The notes beneath the pieces were generated by a model. The model did no database searches. It was not told the origin of the DNA and worked only from the letters and a program-made list of their open reading frames with translations. Shown one piece after another: positions 29,635 through 38,604 of a stretch of 64,000 bases of DNA. Numbering within the stretch: position 1 is the first letter of the stretch; every line of letters begins with the position of its first letter. A program made the position numbers and the translations under genes. The stretch spans positions 651,501 through 715,500 of the forward strand of contig NZ_AP019551.1 in the NCBI RefSeq assembly GCF_009936215.1. Direction: 5' to 3'. The stretch is from Athalassotoga saccharophila (GTDB lineage: Bacteria; Thermotogota; Thermotogae; Mesoaciditogales; Mesoaciditogaceae).

Positions 29635-30422
29635 TGTTAGAAGAGACTCGAAAGGCCCGCCTTATAGACATAATAAAGGAAAAGGGAGAGGTTACGGTAA
29701 AGGAACTTTCTGAAATTTTGGGTGTAACGGGTACAACCATAAGAAAGGATCTCTCAGATCTTGAAAGCATTGGAATGGTAGTGCGCACACACGGTGGGGC
29801 ATTGCTTCCATCTCATACAAAGGTTGAGTGGGGTTTCATTCAGAAATCTCAACAGCACGTTGAAGAAAAATCTGCCATAGCCAAAAAAGCGCTTGAGTTT
29901 GTAAAGCCCGGAGACAGCATAATCTTGGACAGCGGCACTACAACCTTAGCGATGGCAAGAGAGATAAAGAGGATAAAATTGCTTCCTTTAACGATTGTAA
30001 CGAATAACTTTTTCATAGCGACAGAACTCGTCGGAACAGGTGTCGATCTCATAGTGATCGGTGGAATTGTAAGAGAGAATAGTTTTTCTTTGATAGGCGC
30101 ATTCGCGGAAGAGAACATAAAAAAGATATACGCAGACAAAGCCTTTGTCGGGGCGACGGGATTTTCTAAAGATGGATTTATGACTCCGAATGTCAACGAG
30201 GCAAAGATAAAGTCTTTGATGATCTCTCAATCGAGCGAATCTTTTGTCATAGTTGATTCTTCAAAATTTGAAAGACCGTCATTTGCGATTTATGCGAATT
30301 TGAATCAAATAGATCACGTTATAACCGATTGGAAAGTGTCGGAAAGTGCAAAGACAATACTTGTAAATGCCGGTGTGGATTTGATTGTTGCGAAGGAGGA
30401 CGAAAATGATCTTAAAAGATAA
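29634..30422 (+). CDS. DeoR-family transcriptional regulator
   Basis: A 262-residue repressor-type regulator. The N-terminal winged helix, ELSEILGVTGTTIRKDLSDL with a following THGGA (residues about 21-52), is the DeoR signature. Residues about 75-240 form the sugar-phosphate-sensing ISOCOT domain (DSGTTTLAMA, GGIVRENSFSLIG). It lies between the isomerase and the fused aldolase gene, overlaps the latter by 17 bases, and probably controls the whole region in response to a phosphorylated intermediate. Confidence 0.92.
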   Translation: MLEETRKARLIDIIKEKGEVTVKELSEILGVTGTTIRKDLSDLESIGMVVRTHGGALLPSHTKVEWGFIQKSQQHVEEKSAIAKKALEFVKPGDSIILDSGTTTLAMAREIKRIKLLPLTIVTNNFFIATELVGTGVDLIVIGGIVRENSFSLIGAFAEENIKKIYADKAFVGATGFSKDGFMTPNVNEAKIKSLMISQSSESFVIVDSSKFERPSFAIYANLNQIDHVITDWKVSESAKTILVNAGVDLIVAKEDENDLKR

Positions 30423-32535
30423 CATTGTAACGGTTGTCCAGCCGATGGCCTTCCCGGGACGGCAGAACACGAACTCAATGCAAAGGGGAGAACCAAGCGA
30501 AAAATATCTTATGGATTCGCTCAAAACTATTGCATCGGACAATTACTTCGGAGGAATAGAGATAACTCGTATAAAGGATCCCGTTTTGAGAAAGAAAGCG
30601 ATAGATTTTCTCAAAACGACAAAACTTCACATTTTCTTCGGAGCCCAATTTGTCCAGTCGTTGAACGAAGAAGGATACGCTCCGACAGATATTTCCTCGA
30701 TAAACGAACTTGACAGGGTAAACGGTGTGAATCGTCTCAAAGAGTTGATCGATCAGGCATACGAATTCAACGCCGAAGGATTTACATTCAGATCCGGGCG
30801 CGATCCCGGTATAGAATTGCGCGAGACGGCAAAACTTTCTTTGGTAAGATCAATTCATGAACTTTGCGAATATTCTGATCGCGTGGCAAAGACTCTAAAG
30901 AGGAAGCCGATGAAACTGATCTTGGTCATGTTCGATAGAATCAACGATCCGAGAGGGCGCTTTCACGATCAGTTAATAGGACCCACACTCGAGGCGATAG
31001 AGATAGCAAGGCGTGTAAGAGACGAGTACCACCACGATGAATTCGGACTTCTGTACGATCTTACCCATATGCTTCTTATAAGGAATACAAAATCGATAAT
31101 CGATCACATAAATCTTGAAATACAAGCGGGAGATCAAACAAAAAAATATGAGAATTTGGTCAAGGCTGAAGAGGTTGAAGAGCCTGAATTTGCAGAGGTT
31201 TTGCAGTATCTCAAGCCATACCTTTTCCATGTACACATAGGAAATTGCGTGCTTGATCCCAGCGATCCCAATTACGGCGATGCCCACATATCCTTTGCAT
31301 ACCCAAACGGCGCGATTAAATTGAGAGAGGTTGCCGATTTTGTAAAAGCGCTCCACGAAATGGATTACACAGGACCAATCGGCTTCGAAGTCATGCCGCG
31401 CGGTCGCGAGGGAAGTGTGCCAGTATTGCAGCATTCCAAATCCTTCTACGATGATGCCAGAACGTGGCAAGATGTCATATATGGAGTTGGAAAGTACAGA
31501 TTTGTAACTCGAGAATATTTTCCCGAATGGGCATTCTACAAATTGACAGATCTCAGAGTTAAAAATCCCGAAATAATAGAGGAGACTCTGAAGGCAAGAA
31601 AGAGAAGAAAATCACTGACCGAAGATGGTTACCTTGTCATCCTCGCAGCCGATCATCCGGCCCGTCGCGTTACGGGCGTGGGAGATAATCCAACACTGAT
31701 TGGCGACAGGCTCGAATATTTAGGGAGGATTGTAAGAGTTTTGACATACGGATACGTTGACGGTGTCATGGCCACGCCCGATTTGATAGATGAACTTGCG
31801 ATGATAGATTATCTTTACAGAAAATCTGGAAGAAAGAGTTTCTTGGATAACAAGGTAATAATGGGCAGCATGAACAGATCGGGCCTTGCGGGAATTGAAT
31901 ACGAGATGGAAGATGTCATAACCTCTTACTGGCCGAAAGACCTTGTGAGGTTTAACCTCGATGCCGGAAAGTTGCTCTTCAGACTTGACACGGGAAAATA
32001 TTCGAGATGGTCTTTGAAGACGCTCGAAGAGTGTGCGGCAGCCGTAAGAGAATGCAACGAATTAGGCCTTCCAGTGTTTTTAGAGCCTTTGCCGGTAACA
32101 AGAAAGGATGAGAGTTCATCGTACGAGGTTATAGCAGACGCAAATGAATTGATCAAGATCGTCGGAGTTGTTTCGGCGATAGGAGGAAGCAGCGCAAAGA
32201 TGTGGATAAAGATTCCTTACGTTCCAAATTTCGAAAGAGTTGCAAGATCGACGACATTGCCGATTCTTATCCTTGGTGGAGAATCAAAAGAAGATCCAAC
32301 CTACACGATGGAAAATCTCTCGAAGGCACTCGAAAGTGGGCCTAATGTAAGAGGTGCACTTATCGGACGAAATGTGCTCTTTCCAGGCGATGACGATCCC
32401 GCGGCCGTGTCTTACGGCGTCTTTAGAACTGTCCATGATGGGCTGAGCGCTGCGGAGGCTTTGGAAGATTTGATAAAGCGCAGGAATGACAACTTTGACG
32501 AATTGAAAAAAGTATTCGAAGAGACTTTAGAGTGA
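30406..32535 (+). CDS. Fusion of a xylose-isomerase-like TIM barrel and a Cgl0159-type class I aldolase
   Basis: The protein has 709 residues. Residues 1 to about 390 resemble the sugar phosphate isomerase/epimerase TIM barrels (LLYDLTHMLL, HVHIGNC, GFEVMPRG with a likely metal Glu). Residues about 405-709 match the Cgl0159 family, aldolases of the IolJ/LacD/DeoC class found in inositol clusters (ILAADHPARRVTGVGDNP, VIMGSMNRSGLAG, ILGGESKED). Lys602 in WIKIPYVP sits where the Schiff-base lysine is expected. Start at ATG 30406 after AAGGAGG. The fusion suggests two successive steps of one sugar pathway; substrates are unknown. Confidence 0.75.
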   Translation: MILKDNIVTVVQPMAFPGRQNTNSMQRGEPSEKYLMDSLKTIASDNYFGGIEITRIKDPVLRKKAIDFLKTTKLHIFFGAQFVQSLNEEGYAPTDISSINELDRVNGVNRLKELIDQAYEFNAEGFTFRSGRDPGIELRETAKLSLVRSIHELCEYSDRVAKTLKRKPMKLILVMFDRINDPRGRFHDQLIGPTLEAIEIARRVRDEYHHDEFGLLYDLTHMLLIRNTKSIIDHINLEIQAGDQTKKYENLVKAEEVEEPEFAEVLQYLKPYLFHVHIGNCVLDPSDPNYGDAHISFAYPNGAIKLREVADFVKALHEMDYTGPIGFEVMPRGREGSVPVLQHSKSFYDDARTWQDVIYGVGKYRFVTREYFPEWAFYKLTDLRVKNPEIIEETLKARKRRKSLTEDGYLVILAADHPARRVTGVGDNPTLIGDRLEYLGRIVRVLTYGYVDGVMATPDLIDELAMIDYLYRKSGRKSFLDNKVIMGSMNRSGLAGIEYEMEDVITSYWPKDLVRFNLDAGKLLFRLDTGKYSRWSLKTLEECAAAVRECNELGLPVFLEPLPVTRKDESSSYEVIADANELIKIVGVVSAIGGSSAKMWIKIPYVPNFERVARSTTLPILILGGESKEDPTYTMENLSKALESGPNVRGALIGRNVLFPGDDDPAAVSYGVFRTVHDGLSAAEALEDLIKRRNDNFDELKKVFEETLE

Positions 32536-32545
32536 GGTGATTTGG

Positions 32546-32980
32546 ATGATATTCGATATGAAAGAAGAAAATTTGATCTTTGTAAGATTTGACACGGGTG
32601 ATGATTTTTTTGAGTCTTTGTATTCGGTCGTCGAAAAATATTCCATGAATGCCGGCGTTATTCTTTCGGGGATGGGCATGCTCAAAGATTTTGAAATAGG
32701 ATGGTTCAACATGGAAAAGGATCAATACGAAAAGATAAAAGTAGAAACGCCCCACGAACTTGTGGCGCTGACGGGTAACATAGCAAGAAAGGACGGAAAA
32801 CCCTTCGCCCACATCCACGTTGCCCTCGCAGGCCCGGATAAAAAGTTAGTCGGTGGTCATCTTTTTGGCGCAAAAGTAAACATAACGAACGAGATCTTCA
32901 TTTACAAAATAGATTCAATGAAATTCGAAAGAGTCGCGTACGGATCATTTAACAAGTTGGAAGGAAGGTATTTCAAATAA
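32546..32980 (+). CDS. PPC (DUF296) domain protein
   Basis: A 144-residue single-domain protein of the plants-and-prokaryotes-conserved fold. It has the central GMGMLKDFEIGW, FAHIHVALAG and GGHLFGAKV segments whose histidines line a trimer pocket in relatives. Many bacterial copies have no known function; some cluster with sugar or nucleotide genes. Start at ATG 32546 after GAGGTGA. Tight linkage to the fused aldolase (10-base gap) suggests a metabolite-binding or catalytic role in the same pathway. Confidence 0.8.
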   Translation: MIFDMKEENLIFVRFDTGDDFFESLYSVVEKYSMNAGVILSGMGMLKDFEIGWFNMEKDQYEKIKVETPHELVALTGNIARKDGKPFAHIHVALAGPDKKLVGGHLFGAKVNITNEIFIYKIDSMKFERVAYGSFNKLEGRYFK

Positions 32981-33012
32981 CCCGAAAGGGAATTTTTAAG
33001 GAGGTGTTGTTT

Positions 33013-34320
33013 GTGAAAAGGGTATTTGTGATATTGTCAGTTTTACTTGTTGCAGTGATGTTCGTCGCTTTTTCCCAGCAAATAACTTTGACCTTTGCTT
33101 ATTTCACAGATGGGCCGGATCTTCCTGTCATTCAATCGTTGATAGCACAGTATGAGCAACTTCATCCGGATGTAAAAATAAATCTGTTGAATATACCGTA
33201 CAGTGATTACGCTCAAAAACTATCAACGATGATTCAAGGTGGAACACCACCCGATATTGCAAGAGCAGGGGACATAATACCTTATCAAGATGTTGCTTTA
33301 AATATAGCGCCATATATCACATCTTTTACAGGTGAGAGCGTTGAAGAATGGGTAAAAAATCATAGCGGTTTTACATCTATGGAGTACTGGTACGATACAA
33401 GGCATGAAGTTCTTGGCATTCCATGGGATGCCGGTGCTCATGCGTTATTTTACAACAAAGATGAGTTTGCAAAGGCTGATATCACAGCACCTTCAACAAC
33501 TCCATGGACATGGGCGCAATGGGAATCTGCAATGGAAAAAATAGTCAACAGCGGCGCTGCTAAATATGCTCTTACTTATGAAAAAACATCTTACAGATGG
33601 TCGAACTTACTTTATCAGGCCGGAGGTCAGATATGGAATGAAAATGGTCAATGTGTCATAAATAATCCTGAAGGAGTAAGAGCCTTGTCCTTTTTCGTGT
33701 CTTTGTTTAGGAAGAATCTTATTCCTGAATCAGTATGGGTGGGCAATACGCCAGCCTTCAGTTACTTCCAAAATGGTCTTGCTTCAATGTTTTACTCAGG
33801 AACATGGATGATTCCGGAACTAATGCAAAAAGGGACTGTGAATTTCAAGTGGGGAGTTATGCCACTTCCAATGGATAAAGTTAATGCTGTAATGACCGGG
33901 CCAAAAGTTATTCTCGGATTTAAGAGTACAAAATATCCAAAACAAGTTGCAGAGTTCATGTTGTGGTTGACCTCTAAACCAATATTGACACAGTGGTGCC
34001 AAAAACTTGGTGCCATTCCAGCGAATCATCAATTACTCCAAGAAGGCATAGATTATGGAAATCCAGAATTGAACTCGGTAATGCAGATAATTCTTACAGA
34101 TCTTAACAAAGGGACTCAAGTACAAGGTAACTGGCCTGCCAATTTTGAGAGAGACTGGATTGTTGGTAATACGGCTGTTATAACTCAAACCTACTATCCA
34201 CGTCTTGTTCAAGATATAGTTAACGCTATTTCTGGGACCATGACACCTCAGCAAGCACTTAATGACGTTGCAAGTTATTTTAACCAGCAAATGGCAAATT
34301 TAAAAACATCTTCTAAGTGA
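33013..34320 (+). CDS. ABC transporter sugar-binding protein (family 1)
   Basis: A 435-residue secreted receptor. A basic start and hydrophobic core (about 1-22) form a signal peptide. The mature part is a periplasmic-binding-protein fold of the MalE/UgpB class (LLNIPYSDYAQKLSTMIQGG, PDIARAG, WDAGAHALFYNKDEF). GTG at 33013 lies six bases after AAGGAGGTG. The likely ligand is a uronic-acid-containing oligosaccharide, from the neighbouring glycosidases. From here to about 38590 the DNA is visibly more AT-rich than its surroundings. Confidence 0.88.
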   Translation: MKRVFVILSVLLVAVMFVAFSQQITLTFAYFTDGPDLPVIQSLIAQYEQLHPDVKINLLNIPYSDYAQKLSTMIQGGTPPDIARAGDIIPYQDVALNIAPYITSFTGESVEEWVKNHSGFTSMEYWYDTRHEVLGIPWDAGAHALFYNKDEFAKADITAPSTTPWTWAQWESAMEKIVNSGAAKYALTYEKTSYRWSNLLYQAGGQIWNENGQCVINNPEGVRALSFFVSLFRKNLIPESVWVGNTPAFSYFQNGLASMFYSGTWMIPELMQKGTVNFKWGVMPLPMDKVNAVMTGPKVILGFKSTKYPKQVAEFMLWLTSKPILTQWCQKLGAIPANHQLLQEGIDYGNPELNSVMQIILTDLNKGTQVQGNWPANFERDWIVGNTAVITQTYYPRLVQDIVNAISGTMTPQQALNDVASYFNQQMANLKTSSK

Positions 34321-34326
34321 AAAAAT

Positions 34327-34349
34327 TCCGGCAGCTTCATGCTGCCGGA
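34327..34349 (+). repeat. Hairpin between binding-protein and permease genes
   Basis: Arms TCCGGCAGC and GCTGCCGGA (9 bp) enclose TTCAT. No T-run follows; the ribosome site of the permease comes instead. This is the usual position for a processing or mRNA-stabilising stem that keeps the receptor more abundant than the permeases. Confidence 0.65.
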
Positions 34350-34365
34350 TTTGGAGGTTTAATTC

Positions 34366-35238
34366 ATGAAATTAAGAAAATTTATTCCCTATATTTTTTT
34401 GGCTCCTGCTTTTTCCATATTTCTCATATTCATAATATATCCGGGTGTATTGGGATTTATAGTTTCTATGTATAGAACTCCTTACTCATTTGGTCAGAGT
34501 GTATTTGTTGGATTTAACAATTACCTTTCGATTTTTGAAACAACGAGTTTTTTAGATGCTCTTTTAAGGACCTTTTTGTTCAGTTTACTCGTAGTACCTA
34601 CGATTTATTGCTTTTCATTGGGACTTGCCCTTTTGATGACGTCACCAAGCGTTAAAGCAAAGTCTGTTTTGCGAGTCTTCTTTTTTCTACCAAGTGTTCT
34701 ATCCGGAGTTATAACTGCTTTGATATGGGATTGGATGTTAAACTACGATTTTGGATTTCTAAACAATTTATTTACAGTCTTGGGTTTACGAAATTTACCA
34801 TTTCTTTTAAACCCAACTTATGCTTTTTTATCTCTTGTTTTGATAATGTCGTGGGCTGCTTCAGGGTTTTTCATGGTAATTTTCATAGCCGGAATTCAAT
34901 CAATACCTCAAGAACTTTATGAGGCAGCCGAAATAGATGGTGCAAGTACTTTCGAAAAATTCACTTTTATAACCTTGCCCATGCTAAAACCCACCTCTAT
35001 ACTTGTCATAATTCTTTCGACAATACAAAGCATGCAACTTTTTGATATACCCTTTGTCTTAACAGGTGGTGGTCCCGGAGAGTCTACAACTTTTGCCGTT
35101 GAAAAAGTTTATAACACGGCATTTATAAATCTTAATATGGGTTTAGCCTCAGCGATGTCTTTTATTCTATTCTTAGTCTTTTTAACGATAGGAATTTTAC
35201 AATTTAAAGTTTCAAGAGAGGGGCAATTTTTAGCATGA
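34366..35238 (+). CDS. ABC sugar permease, MalF/UgpA class
   Basis: A 290-residue inner-membrane permease with six hydrophobic segments. The coupling loop reads LYEAAEIDGASTFEKFTFIT (near 185-204), and the class motif GGGPGEST is near 238. It ends in a 4-base overlap with the second permease. No ATPase is encoded nearby, so a shared MsmK-type ATPase is expected. Confidence 0.9.
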   Translation: MKLRKFIPYIFLAPAFSIFLIFIIYPGVLGFIVSMYRTPYSFGQSVFVGFNNYLSIFETTSFLDALLRTFLFSLLVVPTIYCFSLGLALLMTSPSVKAKSVLRVFFFLPSVLSGVITALIWDWMLNYDFGFLNNLFTVLGLRNLPFLLNPTYAFLSLVLIMSWAASGFFMVIFIAGIQSIPQELYEAAEIDGASTFEKFTFITLPMLKPTSILVIILSTIQSMQLFDIPFVLTGGGPGESTTFAVEKVYNTAFINLNMGLASAMSFILFLVFLTIGILQFKVSREGQFLA

Positions 35239-36053
35239 AAAAATCAGTAAAATCAATCTTTTTAAATGTTTTGACTTACATATTGTTGTTCTTATTCTTT
35301 TTTCCAATCTTTTGGCTTGTACTTTCTTCTTTTAGACCATCTTACGATCTTTACGCTTATCCTCCGAAGTTGTTATCTACAGATTTGACTTTTGAAAATT
35401 ATATAAATGCATGGACATCTGGAGATTTTCCACTTTACTTCATGAATTCAGCGATTGTAACGGTTTCTTCGACGATTCTAACAGTCGCAATTAGCATGAT
35501 GGCTGGTTTTGCTCTCGCAAAATATAAATTTTTCGGTGGAAATGTACTTTTTTGGACAATGTTAGCCACCTTGATGTTACCACTTCAGGTTATCATGATA
35601 CCTATTTTCATAGTATTAAAGAATTTTCACATGTTGAACTCATATCTTGGCCTTATAATACCGCCTGCCGCCACACCTACAGGTATTTTCCTTGTCAGGC
35701 AGTATCTCGTATCTTTGCCAAATGAACTTATTGAGTTTGCGAGGATTGATGGAGCTTCTGAATGGAGGATTTTTTGGTCAATAATTCTTCCTCTTTCTAC
35801 CCCAGTTATAGCGACTTTAACAATTTTTTCGGTAATGTGGAGATGGAATGATTTTCTATGGCCTTTAATAGTCATAAGCAATGAGAAATTGTATACAGTT
35901 CAACTTGCCTTAGGCATGTTTTCAGGACAGCATACTATAAACTGGTCAGGATTGCTTCCTATGACGGTTCTTTCAATGATACCAATAGTTGTTGTTTTTA
36001 TTGCTTTCCAGCGTTTGTTTATAAAGGGAATTTACGCTGGTTCTGTGAAATAA
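35235..36053 (+). CDS. ABC sugar permease, MalG/UgpE class
   Basis: A 272-residue partner of the preceding permease with six hydrophobic segments. The coupling loop LIEFARIDGASEWRIFWSII lies near 165-184, and the ending FIKGIYAGSVK is typical of MalG-class permeases. It is ordinary in size, unlike the 787-residue MalG near 23 kb. A PIG-L deacetylase gene follows after 14 bases. Confidence 0.9.
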   Translation: MKKSVKSIFLNVLTYILLFLFFFPIFWLVLSSFRPSYDLYAYPPKLLSTDLTFENYINAWTSGDFPLYFMNSAIVTVSSTILTVAISMMAGFALAKYKFFGGNVLFWTMLATLMLPLQVIMIPIFIVLKNFHMLNSYLGLIIPPAATPTGIFLVRQYLVSLPNELIEFARIDGASEWRIFWSIILPLSTPVIATLTIFSVMWRWNDFLWPLIVISNEKLYTVQLALGMFSGQHTINWSGLLPMTVLSMIPIVVVFIAFQRLFIKGIYAGSVK

Positions 36054-36067
36054 GGAGAAGAGTATCA

Positions 36068-36742
36068 ATGGATAAAGTTGATATTTTAGCCATAGGCCCA
36101 CATCCAGACGATGTTGAAATAGGATGTTCCGGTTTTATTCTTAAGGCAAAGTCTGCCGGGTACCAATCACAGATTGTCGTTGTCACCGATGGACAGGCCG
36201 GTCTAAGTGGAAGTCAAGAAATGAGAATAAAAGAAGCGACAGAATCTGCTATGTTTTTAACCGGTAAAGAACCAATTTTTCTACATGAAAATGATGGTCT
36301 GCTTGATGATACTTTAGAACTCAGAACGAAAATCGCAAATTTGATAAGAACTTTTAGACCAAAGATTGTTATTTCGCCATTCAATAAGGATAAGCATCCA
36401 GATCATGTTGTTCTTTCCGACATTACGAGAAAGGCTATATTCATGGCACGGTCAAATATAAAAGCCCTTGAGAATGTAAGACATCAGATTCAAGTTCATC
36501 TCGAGATGATTCTTGATCCGATATCGGCCGGACAAGACGAAAAAGTGATAATCGATCTGTCTGATGTTTGGAATGATAAATTAAAATCTCTTGATTTTCA
36601 TAGATCTCAAAAAGAGGTTATATATAATTACTTTAAATTCGATCAAATGATCTCAGAAAATTTTGGGCTGGCACATTGTGAATTGTTCAAATTAAGAAAT
36701 TCTATTCTTAAAAATATAAATTCATTTATAGGGGATGAATAA
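36068..36742 (+). CDS. PIG-L/LmbE-family deacetylase
   Basis: A 224-residue zinc-dependent N-deacetylase fold. The metal motif GPHPDDVEIGCSG (about 9-21) and the second ligand region KDKHPDHV (near 115) are intact. Relatives deacetylate N-acetylglucosamine-containing compounds such as bacillithiol precursors or chitooligosaccharides. Its position between sugar permeases and a glycosidase points to an acetylated sugar substrate, perhaps a glucuronate/N-acetylhexosamine disaccharide. It overlaps the next gene by 8 bases. Confidence 0.85.
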   Translation: MDKVDILAIGPHPDDVEIGCSGFILKAKSAGYQSQIVVVTDGQAGLSGSQEMRIKEATESAMFLTGKEPIFLHENDGLLDDTLELRTKIANLIRTFRPKIVISPFNKDKHPDHVVLSDITRKAIFMARSNIKALENVRHQIQVHLEMILDPISAGQDEKVIIDLSDVWNDKLKSLDFHRSQKEVIYNYFKFDQMISENFGLAHCELFKLRNSILKNINSFIGDE

Positions 36743-38591
36743 GGTGAAATTGTCGAAATGCTCTATAGAATCGGATGTGATCAAAGATTTTTATCTATCA
36801 AATGAGTATTTGACTGTCAAGTTTGAATATTCAAGTATAAAGGGTATTTTTGGATCTGACAATGGTAAGTATATTGACTGGATTTCTTTTTCAGATAAAT
36901 TTGAAGAGGCAGTTTATTATCCCAATTCAATAACATTTGATAAAAAATTATCAGTGATTCTTTCAACTGAACCTGCTTTGGCGGTGTCCGTAAAAGGTCA
37001 AATTAAAATGAAATTGAAGGTCTTATTTGAAAAGCAATTAAGGATACCTGTCGTAGAAAAAATCCTAAGTTCGATCGAAAAATATGAAGTACATCAAAAT
37101 AAAAATGAAATTATAATAAAAGGCAAATCTAAGCGAATTTCGATTGTCGTTGAAGGAGCAAAATTCAACGTAAGAAGAAGTGGTGATATCTTGGCGTTTG
37201 ATATAAATCCTTCAGATGAGGCATGGATTTTGTTTTATTTTGGAGATAAAAGACCATCTGCTTCGAAAATAAAGGAATCTCATGGTAAATATTTGGAGTA
37301 TCTTTCGAATATTTTTAATTCAGAAGACGAACTTATAAATTCCTTATTTGTTTTTTCTTTGCATACTGCAATCTCTAATCACAAAATAGGAATTGAAAAT
37401 GATTTTTCTGTTCTTTACGCAGGGCCAAGTTATGCTTTGCCCGCTAGAACTTATTATAGAGATTCTTTCTGGACTTCCAAAGCACTTTTACCATTTAAAC
37501 CATCGATCGTTAAAGATCAAATACAAGTTCTTTCAGACGGAATAGATGAAAATGGAAATGCTCCAAGTGGTATTGTTTTTGCTTCAAAAGAAGAATTTGA
37601 ATTGTCAAGAAAATTCGCGAATCTTGATCCTAAAGTACGGCAATTTCAAAGAAGGCCGCAAGATTGGTGGTCAGATCACTGGGATTCTCCTTATTTTTTT
37701 GTGCTTTTAGTGTATGATTATTTAAGATGGACCGGCGATCGAGAGATTTTAACTGAGGATATTTTGAAAAAGATAAGGGTTATTCTCGATAAATTTGAGC
37801 AGGATAAATGGATTTTCTTTAAGGATGAAGATGTAAAAGATTGGTCTGATAACGTTGTAAGATCTGGTTTTGTTACTTATGATCTTTCACTTTATGCTGG
37901 CTCTTTAATTAGCGCATCGAAGATTTTTGAATCAATTGATCAAAATACATCGGCAAAGTATATAGAAGGATATAAGACCATAAAACGGTTTATGAATGAT
38001 GAAATATGGAAGGCAGATCATTTCGCCGATTATATCAACGAAAAAATCGGTAAAATCGAAGATCATATCAATATTGATACTGTAGTAACTTTACTTTACG
38101 ATATTCCTGATAACGATGAAACATTTATCGATACTTTGAAGAGATATCTTTTTACTAAGAATAACGATGAGCAAAGATTTGGAGATTGGGGAATATTGAG
38201 TGTATGGCCATTTTATAAATATAAAGAAGATCTCAAATTCAAAAGTGCTTTTCCTTATAGATATCATAACGGCAGTGACTGGCCTTATTGGGATGGGATA
38301 ATAGCCAAAATTCTTCTAAGTAGATCGGACCCTGAATGGAAATATGCTTTGTTAAGATCATGGGAATATTCGCTTTCAAACAAATGGTATCTTCCCGTTG
38401 AATATTATTCGCCTCCATTTGGTCGTGGAGGATTATTGCAAGCATGGAGTGCCACACCTGTTTGGGCAATAGTTTCTGGTGGATTCGGCATAGAACCAGA
38501 TATAAATGGAAATTTCTCTTATAAAACTCCTCCATGGGGAAAGTCTACCTTGAAATTCAAATTGCATTCCAAAGATATAGAGATAAATTAA
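36735..38591 (+). CDS. Probable (alpha/alpha)6-barrel glycoside hydrolase
   Basis: A 618-residue cytoplasmic protein (no signal peptide). Residues about 1-180 look like a beta-sandwich domain. From about 200 the pattern is that of six-hairpin glycosidases: LPARTYYRDSFWTSKALLPF, WWSDHWDSPYFFVLLVYDYL and RYHNGSDWPYWDGIIAKILL, rich in aromatic and acidic residues lining a sugar cleft. It recalls glucoamylase or debranching-type enzymes, but I cannot assign a GH family. It shares the AT-rich composition of the ABC genes and is followed by beta-glucuronidase. Confidence 0.65.
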   Translation: MNKVKLSKCSIESDVIKDFYLSNEYLTVKFEYSSIKGIFGSDNGKYIDWISFSDKFEEAVYYPNSITFDKKLSVILSTEPALAVSVKGQIKMKLKVLFEKQLRIPVVEKILSSIEKYEVHQNKNEIIIKGKSKRISIVVEGAKFNVRRSGDILAFDINPSDEAWILFYFGDKRPSASKIKESHGKYLEYLSNIFNSEDELINSLFVFSLHTAISNHKIGIENDFSVLYAGPSYALPARTYYRDSFWTSKALLPFKPSIVKDQIQVLSDGIDENGNAPSGIVFASKEEFELSRKFANLDPKVRQFQRRPQDWWSDHWDSPYFFVLLVYDYLRWTGDREILTEDILKKIRVILDKFEQDKWIFFKDEDVKDWSDNVVRSGFVTYDLSLYAGSLISASKIFESIDQNTSAKYIEGYKTIKRFMNDEIWKADHFADYINEKIGKIEDHINIDTVVTLLYDIPDNDETFIDTLKRYLFTKNNDEQRFGDWGILSVWPFYKYKEDLKFKSAFPYRYHNGSDWPYWDGIIAKILLSRSDPEWKYALLRSWEYSLSNKWYLPVEYYSPPFGRGGLLQAWSATPVWAIVSGGFGIEPDINGNFSYKTPPWGKSTLKFKLHSKDIEIN

Positions 38592-38604
38592 GGAGATGTT
38601 TGAA

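Noticed and set aside
34327-34349. Hairpin after the sugar-binding protein as a terminator
   Set aside because: It has no following T-run and the next gene's ribosome site comes at once; a processing stem fits better.
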